Made by a program: the position numbers and the translations under genes. A stretch of DNA of 64,000 nucleotides from Polytrichum commune (lineage: Eukaryota > Streptophyta > Polytrichopsida > Polytrichales > Polytrichaceae): assembly GCA_950295325.1 (NCBI GenBank), contig OX485807.1, positions 6,886,501 to 6,950,500 of the forward strand. The letters are read 5' to 3'. Position 1 is the stretch's first letter. Each line of letters starts with the position of its first letter. A model generated the notes under the pieces. The model was given only the letters and a program-made list of their open reading frames with translations. It was not told where the DNA came from and did not search any database. Positions 45,017 through 54,289 of this stretch are shown here, piece after piece.

Positions 45017-45975
45017 TTGAGTTCCCAAAGTACATGGAATGATAACTTGCGGTGGTCTCGGCCTTGTCTTGATGTGGGGTTAGTGTGTAGGTTCGGAGGT
45101 AGGGTCATGTGCGAGGTGAGGTACCTTGAGTTTTCAAAGTACATGGAATGATAACTTGGGGTGGTCTCGGCCTTGTCTTGATGTGGGGTTAGTGTGTAGG
45201 TTAGGAGGTAAGGTTTTGAGTGTGGGGTTGCTCTCGGCCTTGTCTTGATTTGGGTTTGGAGAGAATGTGAGAGGTAGGGTTTTGAGTGAGGTGAGGTTCT
45301 TGATTTTCAAAATACATGCAATGTGGAATTGGGTTGCTCTCGGCCTTGCCTTGATTTGGGTTTAGTGAGTAGTTGAGAGGTAGGGTTTTGAGTAAGGTGA
45401 GGTTTTTGCTTTCTCAAACCAAATGGAATGTTGACTTGGGTTGTTTATAGCACAGAGTACGAGATGTAGGGTTTGGAGTTGACGAGATGGTTTTGAGTTG
45501 AGGCTGGTTTGGGCTTGAAAAACCAGAATGTAATCCCACATTAGTTTGCTCTCGGCAATAATTGTCTGTTAAGTTCGGAAGTGGGAGCTAGGGCGGAGGC
45601 CTCCATTCAGTGGTGGGTTATGGCTGATTAGTTTGCTCTCGGCATGTCAAGCTTTGTTAAGTTCAGAAGTTGGTGGTTGTAAAATCAGAATGATATGGCC
45701 CATTACTTTGCTCTCGGCGTTCTTTTTTTTTGGTTGAATTTATAAGCAGGTTAGCTAGGGGAGAGCCCTCGGATCCGAGGCCTACATTCAGTCATGGGTT
45801 GGGCTTGAGAAATCAGAATGTTATGGCCCTTTTGTTTTCTTTGGGCATTCTTTTTTTTTGGTTAAGTTTAGATGCAGGTTCGCTAGGGGAGAGCCCTCGG
45901 ATCCGAGGCCTACATTCAGTCATGGTTCGGCTTATAAAATCAAAATATTATGGCCCATTAGTTTACTCTCGGCAT
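45017..45975 (+). repeat. Degenerate minisatellite in a putative intron
   Basis: Two related arrays. From 45017 to about 45450, units of about 109 bp or longer contain TACATGGAATGATAACTT and GGTGGTCTCGGCCTTGTC. From about 45530 to 45975, units contain TTTGCTCTCGGC and AAATCAGAATG. The last two copies are 128 bp apart (GAGAGCCCTC at 45761 and 45889) and nearly identical. The shared CTCTCGGC core links the arrays. No coding potential is seen. Confidence 0.75.
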
Positions 45976-45976
45976 T

Positions 45977-48411
45977 CTCGGTCGTACACCCTGATAATGG
46001 GGAGGATTTCTTTCACGAGGTATCCCTTCTTCACTTCTATGTTTTTCTTGATATGAATAATCCATTCATTTTTGTACTTGCTTGAACTCATTTCATTTCT
46101 TTGGACGTGCGCAGATTGACCGGCACTTTAATGAGTTTGCCTCGACCGACATGACAATTGAAAAGTTACAGAAAATTATCACATGTCCAGTAGAAGCTTC
46201 ATTCAAAGCCAAGTGGCTTCATTGGTGGAATGCCTCTATTCGTGAGAGGTCGGAGAACAAGTTCCCCGTCGACAAGCCTATGAGGGAGAAGGCTTTGGAC
46301 GACTGGCTTCACAAGGCGTTATTTTGGACTCAGATATATCCATTCCTTGGCCTTCTTAATTTTGTTTTCATTCCTCTTGTTTTATATCTAATTTAACACT
46401 CTCTCTCCCTCATTTCAGTTGGAAAAAGAAGTCTCGGTCCAGATTGAATCCTTTCAGGACAACCTCACCATCGATATCGATTGGGACGCATCAGAGACTA
46501 TCTTGCGCCCTCGTGAATATGTTGATCACTGGAGGATTCTCCTTTGGGACATAGCCTTCAAGCCTTACCTCGGCGATAAGCCTGACATTATCTTTGCCGA
46601 AGGTGATAACATCTTGGAGTTCGAGGAGGGTGCTCTGGCTATCAAGCGCGTCGCCTATCGGTAATGCACTTATCTTTAATTTCCGCTCTTTATTTCTTAC
46701 ATTCTTTCACACAATTTCCTGTTCTTTCTCATTGTTTTCTTATTTTTGTTGTTTTGTAGGTATATCATGAGAGAGTTGGTTGCAAAGAATGCATTGGCAT
46801 CATCTTCCTTGCCCGCCTACCTCTCGGACTAGGTGAACGTCCTTTCTAGCCTTTGCGTGTACACAACCACGCAGACAAACAAGTTTCCTCAGTCTCATTT
46901 GCAGGATGGGGGATGGTACTTGGATTGTTCTGGAGGATTTGTGCCTGGGGAGGAGAAGCCTCTTTTTGCCAGCCTAGTGAATAGTACTCCCGATGAGAGC
47001 ATTTTCCCCTTTGAGGAGCCCGACATCGTTGAGCTTCCTCCTCCTCCGCCCAAAGCACCAAAATGAAAGGGCAAAGGAAAGAATACCGCCACTCAAGCCT
47101 CTTCCCAAGTTGTCACTCGGTCTGCTTCAAAGACCCCCGTTCAGCCACCCACCATACTACAGAGTCCTTCTAGCACTCCCTCCGTTGCTCCATCAGTTGC
47201 CCCCTCTGGTACTTTCTCAGCATTTCATCCACAAACTATTGCTACTCCTTCTCACAGTGGCACTTCTCTTCTCTCCTTGCCTCGCAAGAGGAAGGCCGCC
47301 CTCTTGGATACGAGTGCCACCTCTTCGGAGTCGCCTACCACGCTTGCCCTCCTCGAAAATGTGGACATGGTGCAACTTATGCTGGATTCTGAGCTTGTAG
47401 GAGGTCCCCTCCCAGCTTATACCCGCATACAGGAGTTCATTGCCAAGGTTTGTATCTTTCCCTTCGTCATTTTTTAGGCTTCTTTCATTTTGATTTGCTT
47501 TATTTTTTCATTGTTCTGTTTTTCTCATGAAGTTTTTATTGCAGGTTGGGGCATGTCGTTATCGTGTGAACACCTCGACTACAACTCACAAGGGCCTCGA
47601 TATGCTCTTTGCAGACATTCTAGAGAATTTGCCTATGTCAAACATCTCCACCGATGTTCCTACTTGGAACAAGCTCCATGAATCATACTATGAGTGTCTT
47701 TTTGCTTTTGCGAAATCTAACCTCTATGATCATGAAGTCCTTGTCCTTGCCCATTGTGCAAACTCTTCTGTTTCCAAGACTATTTTTTATTGGGCACACA
47801 CTTACGATTTCTACGTCGCTGAAGATTGGTTTGGTATGAATGATTTGGACCTCCAATCCCTTGTGGTTCCCTCTGGAATGGTAAGCAACTCTATGTCTCT
47901 TCCTACGATTGTGCATTTTGTTTTATTTCACTTCTTCGGAGTCTAATGAAATTTGTTTAATTTTTTTCAGACTCGAAAATTCAGCATCAAGGTTCTTGTT
48001 CGTGTTAACTCCATTCTCAAAGTGCGGGAGGAGGCCGTTCAAGAGTATGGTTACAACCTCCAGCGAGATGGATGGTTGAATGCCTTCACCGATGAGAAGA
48101 GCCAGGCGATGCGCTCTGATGGGATACCTTGGAGAGGTGCTCGTGAAAAGCATCATGTTTTCTTCTCTATCCTTCTCGCTACTCTCACCGACAAGAAAAA
48201 CGTTGTTATGGACTGGCAGTGTGGTGTAGGTACGCCTTCTTTTTCAGCATCACCCTTACTTTAAATTTACCGTTATTTTTGCTTCACTACTTTCCATACT
48301 AATTTTTTGCCTCTCTTTGCTTCAGGTGGTTCGATTACAGCATGTCGCTCCCTTGAGCGGCATATTGTGGCCCTTGAGAGTGACCCCATCATTTTCAATG
48401 CCCTCCTCCTC
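45977..48411 (+). pseudogene. Unrecognised multi-exon gene, first block (putative exons b' to i')
   Basis: Exons were inferred from open frames bounded by AG/GT: a degenerate end of exon b' (HPDNGEDFFHE, to about 46016); c' 46115-46333 (DMTIEKLQKII, KAKWLHWWN); d' 46419-46660 (IDWDASETIL, IKRVAYR); e' 46760-46832; f' 46905-47447 (Pro/Ser/Thr-rich with a PRKRKAALL NLS-like motif); g' 47545-47880; h' 47971-48229; i' 48326-48411. Exons b' to d' are paralogous to exons b to d at 49428-50418. Damage: the donor after c' reads AT instead of GT (46334), TAG ends e', TGA lies inside f' (47064-47066), and an LTR fragment interrupts after i'. No family is recognised. The conserved exon borders argue for a genuine spliced gene rather than chance ORFs. 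Confidence 0.55.
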
Positions 48412-48681
48412 TGTCGCAACCCTTGCTAGTTTTCCTTCACTTAGCTTGACCGCCTTTCCAACCTAGCAAGTGCCACGAGCGCTAACCTGCACATCCCACG
48501 CACATGCATGGTTAGCTCCCAAAACCGCGGACCTTCAAGCTCATGGCTTGGTCACCAAACCCTCCTACAGATGCATTCAGGACTCTCCCCTTAGTAGGTA
48601 GCCAATGGCTAAGGTGGACTTCCATCCATGGAAGTCCGCTCTTGAGTTGATCATCGTGTTGCCAAAACAACACTACAACTA
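48412..48681 (-). mobile_element. Fragment of a diverged LTR (F type)
   Basis: It begins at the LTR boundary TGTCGCAACCC and runs 270 bp to CAACTACCCGG. The sequence (CCTTCACTTAGCTTGACCGC, AACCGCGGACC, TAGGTAGCCAATGG) matches the antisense end of the element F LTR at 52316-53251 much better than LTR-1. The rest of the LTR is missing. Confidence 0.82.
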
Positions 48682-48682
48682 C

Positions 48683-49075
48683 CCGGTTGTTTTCATTTTG
48701 AAATATTTTCAGTGGATATATGGTGTGATTTCTGAAATGTGGGGGGGGGGGTTCTTGGAACCGAGACGGGGGGGGGGGGGGGAGAGGTCAATGTTGTGAG
48801 GGAATTTGATTTGAGCTTTAAATATTTTTGGTTGAATTCTGGTGTGTTTTCTGAAATGTGGGGGGGGGGGTCTCGAAACCGAGAGGGGGGGGGGGAGGTG
48901 TATGTTGGGAGGGAGTTTCATTTTAGTTTGAAATATGCTTGGTTGAAATATGGAGTGTTTTCTGAAATGTGGGGGGGGGGGGGTCTCGGAACCAAGAGGG
49001 GGGGGGGGAGGTGTATGTTGGGAGGGAGTTTCATTTTAGTTTGAAATATGCTTGGTTGAAATTTGGTGGGGGATT
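48683..49075 (+). repeat. G-run minisatellite, about 3.5 units of 111-119 bp
   Basis: The motif TCTGAAATGT followed by 10 or more G recurs at about 48731, 48850 and 48961. Each unit then has GAACCGAGA (or a near variant) and a second long G run, then an AT-rich part (TTTGAAATATGCTTGG). Two long G runs about 20 bases apart per unit give strong G-quadruplex potential on the plus strand. The array lies between an LTR fragment and exon a of the unrecognised gene. Confidence 0.9.
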
Positions 49076-49139
49076 TTTAGGCTGTGCTTGAGGTAAGCTA
49101 GTTTTGGATTCTTTGTTCTCTCACGGTTTGTTTAATTAG

Positions 49140-50418
49140 GTCCACGGAGCATGACCATGTTAAGGACAACCTCCCCGCGAAGTTGCTTCGCATTCGGACG
49201 TTTGGAAAGATGAAGCTGGAGGAGTTTAAGGACCTCCTTTCCATGGCGGACTACAAGATGTGCGTGACCAAGATGGTCAATGGTCCTACTTGGTATCCCT
49301 TGACATTAGACGTCTTTGTCAAATTCCTATACAAGGTAATTTGCTTTCTTTATTTTCCTCAATTCCCCTTCCCCCGTGTTTATGCCCGTTCCTTATTTTG
49401 TTCTTGGTTTGTTCCAGAGGGAGATATCCGTCGCGGCTGATACCGCAGCAAGGTTGTACCGTGAGAAAACTCCCGAGGCTCTCAGGTCCGCTCCTGAAAT
49501 TTGGGATGCTATGACAAAAGCCCAAGATAGGTTGATCCAAACCATTCGATCTCGAAACTTTGAGAAGTTTATTTCCGTCGCCCACAAGGACAACGGTGAT
49601 GACTTCTTCCTCGAGGTGCCTCTCCTATCTTTGCTTATTCATTTTCTTTCTCGCTTTTAACACCATATTCATTATTTTGGGAGATTTCCAGTCTCCCAAT
49701 TTGATGACAGTTTAGGTGGAGTCGACCTAAAATGTACCCAGTGAGTACATTTTAGGTCGACTTAATCTAAACTGTATTTTCCCAAAATCATGGAATTTTC
49801 CCATTATGATGAATATGGTGTTTTTTCTATACATGTGGTTGTACTTAATGTTTCTTTCTTTTTCTTTCTGTGGCAGATTGACCGTCATTTCTCCACCTTC
49901 CTCATCACGGACATGACAATAGAGAAACTCCAAAAGGTGGCCACCACACATGTGGATGCCCATTTCAAGGCCAAGTGGCTTAGGTGGTGGAACTCCTCCG
50001 CCGAGGTCAAAGAACACAACAAATTTCCTTCGACTCTCCCTCTCAAAGAGAAAGTCCTCGAAAACTGGCTTAACAAAGCTTCTTTCTGGGCTCAGGTGCA
50101 TCTCTATATTTTTCCTCCTTTCTTTTCATTCCTTCCTCTACTTGTCGTTTCTAATCATTCTTTTTTCTATTCATAGTTGGAGAAGGGCGTCGAGGCAGAA
50201 ATTGCTTCATTTGAAAATGAGAGTTCCGTCGAAATCGATTGGGGTTCTACTTAGGATATTTTGCAACCCGCCAATTATGTTGAGCATTGGAGGCTCATTT
50301 TGTGGGACAAGGCTTTCCGGGTGTATTTTGACGACAAAGGCGATTTGGAATTTGTTAAAGGCATTGATCTCATGGAGTTTGACGAGGGCCCCATCGCAAT
50401 CAAACGCGTCGCATACCG
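49140..50418 (+). pseudogene. Unrecognised multi-exon gene, second block (putative exons a to d)
   Basis: Exon a 49140-49335 (acceptor TTTAATTAG, donor GTAATT; LPAKLLRIRTFGKMKLEEF), exon b 49428-49615 (REISVAADTAARLYREK ... DDFFLE), exon c 49877-50095 (DRHFSTFLITDMTIEKLQK, AKWLRWWN), exon d 50177-50418 (IDWGST ... EGPIAIKRVAYR; donor GTAATT). Exons b-d repeat b'-d' of the first block with the same exon borders, so the gene or gene family arose by segmental duplication. A TAG interrupts exon d (SIDWGST-stop, about 50252) where the first block has a sense codon. The next intron holds element E2. The conserved Trp-rich AKWLxWWN motif is distinctive, but I cannot assign a function. Confidence 0.55.
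49670..49795. repeat. Foldback (MITE- or miRNA-like hairpin) in the intron before exon c
   Basis: The arms 49707-49737 and 49745-49775 match at 28 of 31 positions with a 7-base loop. The outer flanks ATTTTGGGA and TCCCAAAAT extend the pairing. The paralogous intron in the first block (46017-46114) lacks it, so it is probably a small insertion. Confidence 0.75.
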
Positions 50419-50819
50419 GTAATTGTTTGAGTTTTCATTTGCTATACATGTTCTTCATTGTGGGAGTCCAAATTCGACGGAAATACGGAAATACGGATTC
50501 AATTTCCGTATTTTACCCTGCTTGTATGAGGATAATAGGGTCTCTTAGGATAAATTAATTGTACTAGGAAATAGGGCATTCTAAAACCGCCTTGCGCGAT
50601 AAAAAGGATAAAAAGGAGTATTATTACCGGTCCGTCAAATCGGATTAGGGGGACCATTTGATCATGGTCCGAACCGCTGGTCCGGACCAAGTAACGGTTG
50701 CGCCAAGATTAACCAACGGTCCGGAAGTGGCGGTTACAACGGATTTATGACGGTTGGGGGAAAACCGTCGGAAAACGGTTGGCAACCGTTTTCCGTTAAA
50801 CCCTAACGGTAACAGGGGA

Positions 50820-50832
50820 AGGATATTTAAGG
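50820..50832 (+). promoter_or_regulatory. TATA-like box of element E2
   Basis: GGATATTTAAGGG about 240 bp upstream of the E protein ATG (51064). The same box occurs in E1 (AAATATCC on the plus strand near 37970), so it is conserved between copies. Confidence 0.4.
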
Positions 50833-51063
50833 GTCCCTTCCTTCTCCTCCCCACTTTTTGCAAGAAGAAAAAAATTATTGAGGGAACGAGTGGTGAGGCT
50901 GTGTTTTTTTTCGAGCCGCCAGCAGTTGGATTGTTGGGACTCCGTAATTTTCAGTCACCGGCAGTTGGCCTGCCGGGACTCCGTAGCAGTTGAGCGGAAG
51001 AGAGGGTACCCGGAGGGGAGAGAGTTTCCGTAATTGAGATGGAAGTTGAGAGAAGAGAGGAAG

Positions 51064-51831
51064 ATGCCGGAAACATGGGAAGAGGATCAGAGGGAACCCA
51101 TCCCAATTCCGCTCAAAGCCCTCATCCCTGCAATTCCAAGGGATGACAGGGAGTTGCAGGAGCTAGCGGAGGATCTCCGGGTTATGGGCTGCGCGGGGTT
51201 GCTCGCCAAACCCTGGAACCTCCGAGCGGAAGATACCCTCCGGGAGTTCAAGTTTGAGAGAGGTAATCAGTGGCTAGGGACCAAGAGGAGGGATCCGGAT
51301 AATTGGACTCCGGATGTTTGGAATAGGGTCTATGGGTTCCCGAGGGGAATTGCAGAGGGATGGGCTGGCCGCCGCGATGGCCTGTTCGCCGGAAAATTTA
51401 GAGGGGACGCGGACCCGAAGGACGGATTCCACCCCGGGAACTGCCGGAACCTGAGAGAGCGGAAGGTATTAGAGTTCCTCCTGTCCATCCTTAACCCGGA
51501 CAAGCCTAAGCGGATTAGCCTTACCATGGCTAACACCCTGTTTGGTGCTATGTCCGGAGTCCGGCCAGTGAATTGGGGGCTGATAATTCAAGAGATAGTA
51601 GGGCGGGCCCTCCCCCATATAGGCCGGAAACCCTCCTTCCTCTCCCCCTTCATTCTGCACCTCTATCAGCACTTTGACTGTTTCACGGCCGAGGAGGAAG
51701 ACCTGCTGACGATAGCGGCGGATGAGGTCACCTACAAGCTCCATCCGGAAGTTGGAGACCTCGAGACGAAAACTTCCAGCGACCCCATCATTCCGGAAGC
51801 GCCTCCCTCTCACCCGGAAGCCCGCCGCTGA
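51064..51831 (+). pseudogene. Element E protein, N-terminal domain, unknown function
   Basis: The ATG at 51064 (MPETWEEDQREP) opens a 255-residue frame that ends at TGA 51829-51831. Notable are a helical N-terminus (DRELQELAEDLRVMG), a Trp- and Gly-rich middle (NWTPDVWNRVYGFPRG) and a C-terminal part with NPDKPKRISLTMANTLFG, VNWGLIIQEIV and KPSFLSPFILHLYQHF. This last part resembles the plant-transposon-associated proteins of unknown function that accompany many plant elements, but I cannot name a family with confidence. The same protein occurs in E1. In another frame the sequence continues with a coiled coil (51909 on), so a frameshift near 51800 probably ended an originally longer protein. 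Confidence 0.6.
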
Positions 51832-51908
51832 CCCTCCAGAGGCCGATCTCTCCTCCCCCTCATCATCATCCGGAACCCGGACCCAGCCGGGATACCACTT
51901 GGCGGAAT

Positions 51909-52315
51909 GTGGATCTCTCCGCTTGGGACTTTCCGGAAAATCCCTTCAAGCGGGTCCAGGAGGGGATGGAGGACCTGCAGAACCAGTACTACCGGCTGGA
52001 ACACATCGTCCGAGGAGCGAACCAGGCCCTGGACGACTGCGGACCCGAAAATATTCTCCGGGAGTTGGCAAAGAGGGCGGACAGGAAGGAGCTCGAGTAG
52101 GCCAAGACGGAGAATGCTCACCTCACCGCGCAGGTAGCGGCCATGACTCAGGAGCTCAGTCAGAAGAGCGAAGAGATCCGGAAGTACCACGTGGAGCAGG
52201 CAGTGGTCTTCAGTCGGATCCGGGAGCTGGTGGGGCATCCGGCAGAGATCGTCAACAAGGCGCATCTCTACGACCGGATGATGGAGTCCGGAGAACCCGC
52301 TTCCGCTAGGCAGAC
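51909..52315 (+). pseudogene. Element E protein, coiled-coil part
   Basis: Frame MDLSAWDFPENPFKRVQEG, then LQNQYYRLEHIV and, after a TAG at 52098-52100, NAHLTAQVAAMTQELSQKSE. It is a typical heptad-like coiled coil that ends at the LTR of element F (MMESGEPASARQ). It is out of frame with the N-terminal domain, so at least one frameshift and one stop have accumulated. E1 suggests the full protein continued into a Ser/Arg-rich tail. Confidence 0.6.
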
Positions 52316-53251
52316 TGTCGCGCACCTCTCCATGAGGAGTGCCCGCAACACCATGGGCACAAGGGGGACCCCGGAGTGACACCCGGGACTTGTGGCGCCA
52401 TTGGTGAGAGGGCCCAAGTACTCTTAGCATGGGTGAGGACCCTGGGCGTTGAGAACGCCTCTCACCCACGGGGACTAAGAGTCATGAGGGTAAGGTCATA
52501 AGTTATGAGTAGCTTATGGCGGTGGAATTCTAGAATGCTAAGGAACACCTCAATCGGAGGTGCTAGCTAGGAGATATGGCCATTTGAGTGGGGCGTTGTC
52601 CCAGGACAACACCCTGGGACAGCAGTGACCTGCGAGGGGTGCCCGGGACTGCCAAGGTTTGAAGAGCCATAACTTCCTCAATACTTGCCCGAATGAGGCA
52701 AGTGAGGGGTCCATCGGCATCTACGCAAAGAGTATGTGACGATACAGTGGTCTCTTAATTGCATCACACATCATATGTAGAAGTTATGGGGGTCTGAAGC
52801 TGCTGGGGGGTTCCAGCCCCAGCGGCTAAGGGAAAATGTCCACTTGGCCCCAACCCTTGTAGAGAGACAAAAGGATACTTGATGGTGGGGTAGGGGCCCC
52901 GCCCAAAGTCCTAGAGGCTTATATGGGTGAGGCGGCTTAGCCGACCGACCCCCCGGAGCATACTTGGCAATGTGCTCCGGGTAGTTGTAGTGTTGTTTTG
53001 GCAACACGATGATCAACTCAAGAGTGGACTTCCATGGATGGAAGTCCACCTTAGCCATTGGCTACCTACTAAGGGGAGAGTCCCGAATGCATGTGTAGGA
53101 GGGTTTGGTGACCTAGCCATGAGCTTGAAGGTCCGCGGTTTTGGGAGCTAACCATGCATGTGCATGGGATGTGCAAGTTAGCGCTCGTGGCACTTGCTAG
53201 GTGGGAAAGGCGGTCAAGCTAAGTGAAGGAAAACTAGGAAGGGTTGCGACA
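52316..53251 (+). repeat. Element F 5' LTR (diverged subtype)
   Basis: Same ends as LTR-1 (TGTCGCGCACC ... GGGTTGCGACA) and the same layout, but many substitutions and indels, for example GGCGGCTTAGCCGACCGACC in place of the GTGTGGCCTCACCC stretch. Length 936 versus about 975 bp. The fragment at 48412-48681 is of the same subtype. Confidence 0.9.
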
Positions 53252-53253
53252 CG

Positions 53254-53261
53254 TGGTATCA
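53254..53261 (+). other. Element F primer binding site, split by element D
   Basis: TGGTATCA remains here. The missing GAGC is at 60562-60565, directly after the TSD copy TATCA (60557-60561). Element D inserted inside the 12-base primer binding site. Confidence 0.93.
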
Positions 53262-54237
53262 TGTCGCGCACCTCTCCATAAGGAGTGGCCGAAACACCAT
53301 GGGCACAAGGGGGACCCCGGAGTGACACCCGGGAATTGTGGCGCCATTGGTGAGAGGGCCCAAGTGATCCTAGTGTGGGTGAGGGCCCCGGGCGTTGGGA
53401 ACGCCTCCCACACACGGAGACTAGGAGGCACAAGGGTAAGGCCATGAGCTATGCGTAGCTCATGGCGTGGTGATTCTAGAATGCTCAAGAACACCTCCAT
53501 CGGAGGTGTGAGCTAGGAGTTATGGCCATTTGAGTGGGGCGCTGTCCCGGGACAGCGCCCTGGTGCAGCAGTGCCTGGGAGTGACTCCCGGGACTGCCAA
53601 GGTTCAAAGAGGCATAACGTCCTCATAACTTGCCCAAATGGGGCAAGTGAGGAGTCCATCGGCATCTACGTGAAACGTAGATGAAGATGGAGTGGTTGGT
53701 TGCTAGCCTCGGACATCATACAAGGAAGTTATGATGGTCTGAAGCTGCTAGAGGCTTCTTAGCCCAGCGGCTAAGGGAGAATGTCCACTTGGCCCCAACT
53801 CTTGGTGGAGAGACAAGAGGTTGGTTGACGGTGTGGTAGGGGCCCCGCGTGAAGTCCTAGAGGCTTATATGGGTGAGGTGGTGTGGCCTCACCCACCCGA
53901 GGCCGAACGGCAAGGCCTCCATGGGCTTTGGCCTATTGTGAGGCCATAGTTGCCTAGTATGGTTCGGGTTGTTGTAGTGTTGCTCCGGCAACGCGATGAT
54001 CAACATAGGATTGGACTTCCATGGATGGAAGTCCACATTGGGGAAATGGGTTACCGATTAAGGGGTGAGTCCCGAAAGCAAAGTAGGAGGGTTGGTTCCC
54101 TCCTATGAACTATTGGTCCGGGGTTAGAGGAGCTAACCATTAGCATGGCGGTATGCAAAGGGTTAGCCACTCGTAACCTTTGCTAGAATTGAAAATTGGC
54201 AAGATGGTCAAGGGGGGGGCTAGCAAGGGTTGCGACA
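53262..54237 (+). repeat. Element D 5' LTR
   Basis: 976 bp. It carries a perfect palindrome at 53538-53559 (core GCTGTCCCGGGACAGC), hairpins at 53443-53464 (CATGAGCTA/TAGCTCATG), 53663-53683 (CATCTACG/CGTAGATG) and 54012-54035 (TGGACTTCCAT/ATGGAAGTCCA), and a TATA-like TTATATG at 53875-53881. Confidence 0.95.
53875..53881 (+). promoter_or_regulatory. TATA-like box of LTR-1
   Basis: TTATATG in CTAGAGGCTTATATGGGTG. It is conserved at the same place in all LTR-1 copies and in the diverged F LTR, which is the main argument for function. It would place the U3/R border about 640 bp into the LTR. Confidence 0.45.
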
Positions 54238-54239
54238 TT

Positions 54240-54251
54240 TGGTATCAGAGC
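54240..54251 (+). other. Element D primer binding site (tRNA-iMet type)
   Basis: TGGTATCAGAGC, two bases after the 5' LTR. Confidence 0.93.
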
Positions 54252-54289
54252 AGGGTTCCAAGTTTTGAGCTCGCACTTTGAGGGAAACA

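Larger units (their letters stand above)
50459..52315 (+). mobile_element. Element E2: second copy of the unclassified element E, truncated by element F
   Basis: It starts TGTGGGAGTCC, exactly as E1 starts on the other strand at 38333. It shares the ACGGAAATACGG repeats, the AACGGTT-rich promoter region with TATTTAAGG (about 50822) and the coding sequence. It lies in an intron of the unrecognised gene. The right end is cut by the F LTR at 52316. The start in TG is LTR-like, but no primer binding site or terminal repeat can be seen, so the class is open. Confidence 0.75.

Noticed and set aside
49183-49440. Reading through the intron after exon a as one longer ORF
   Set aside because: A GTAATT donor follows ...LYK and a good acceptor TTTGTTCCAG precedes REISV. 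The intron reading fits the paralogous exon borders better.
53254-53261. TGGTATCAGAGC motifs considered as tRNA gene fragments
   Set aside because: They always lie two bases after an LTR end and no cloverleaf is nearby; they are primer binding sites.
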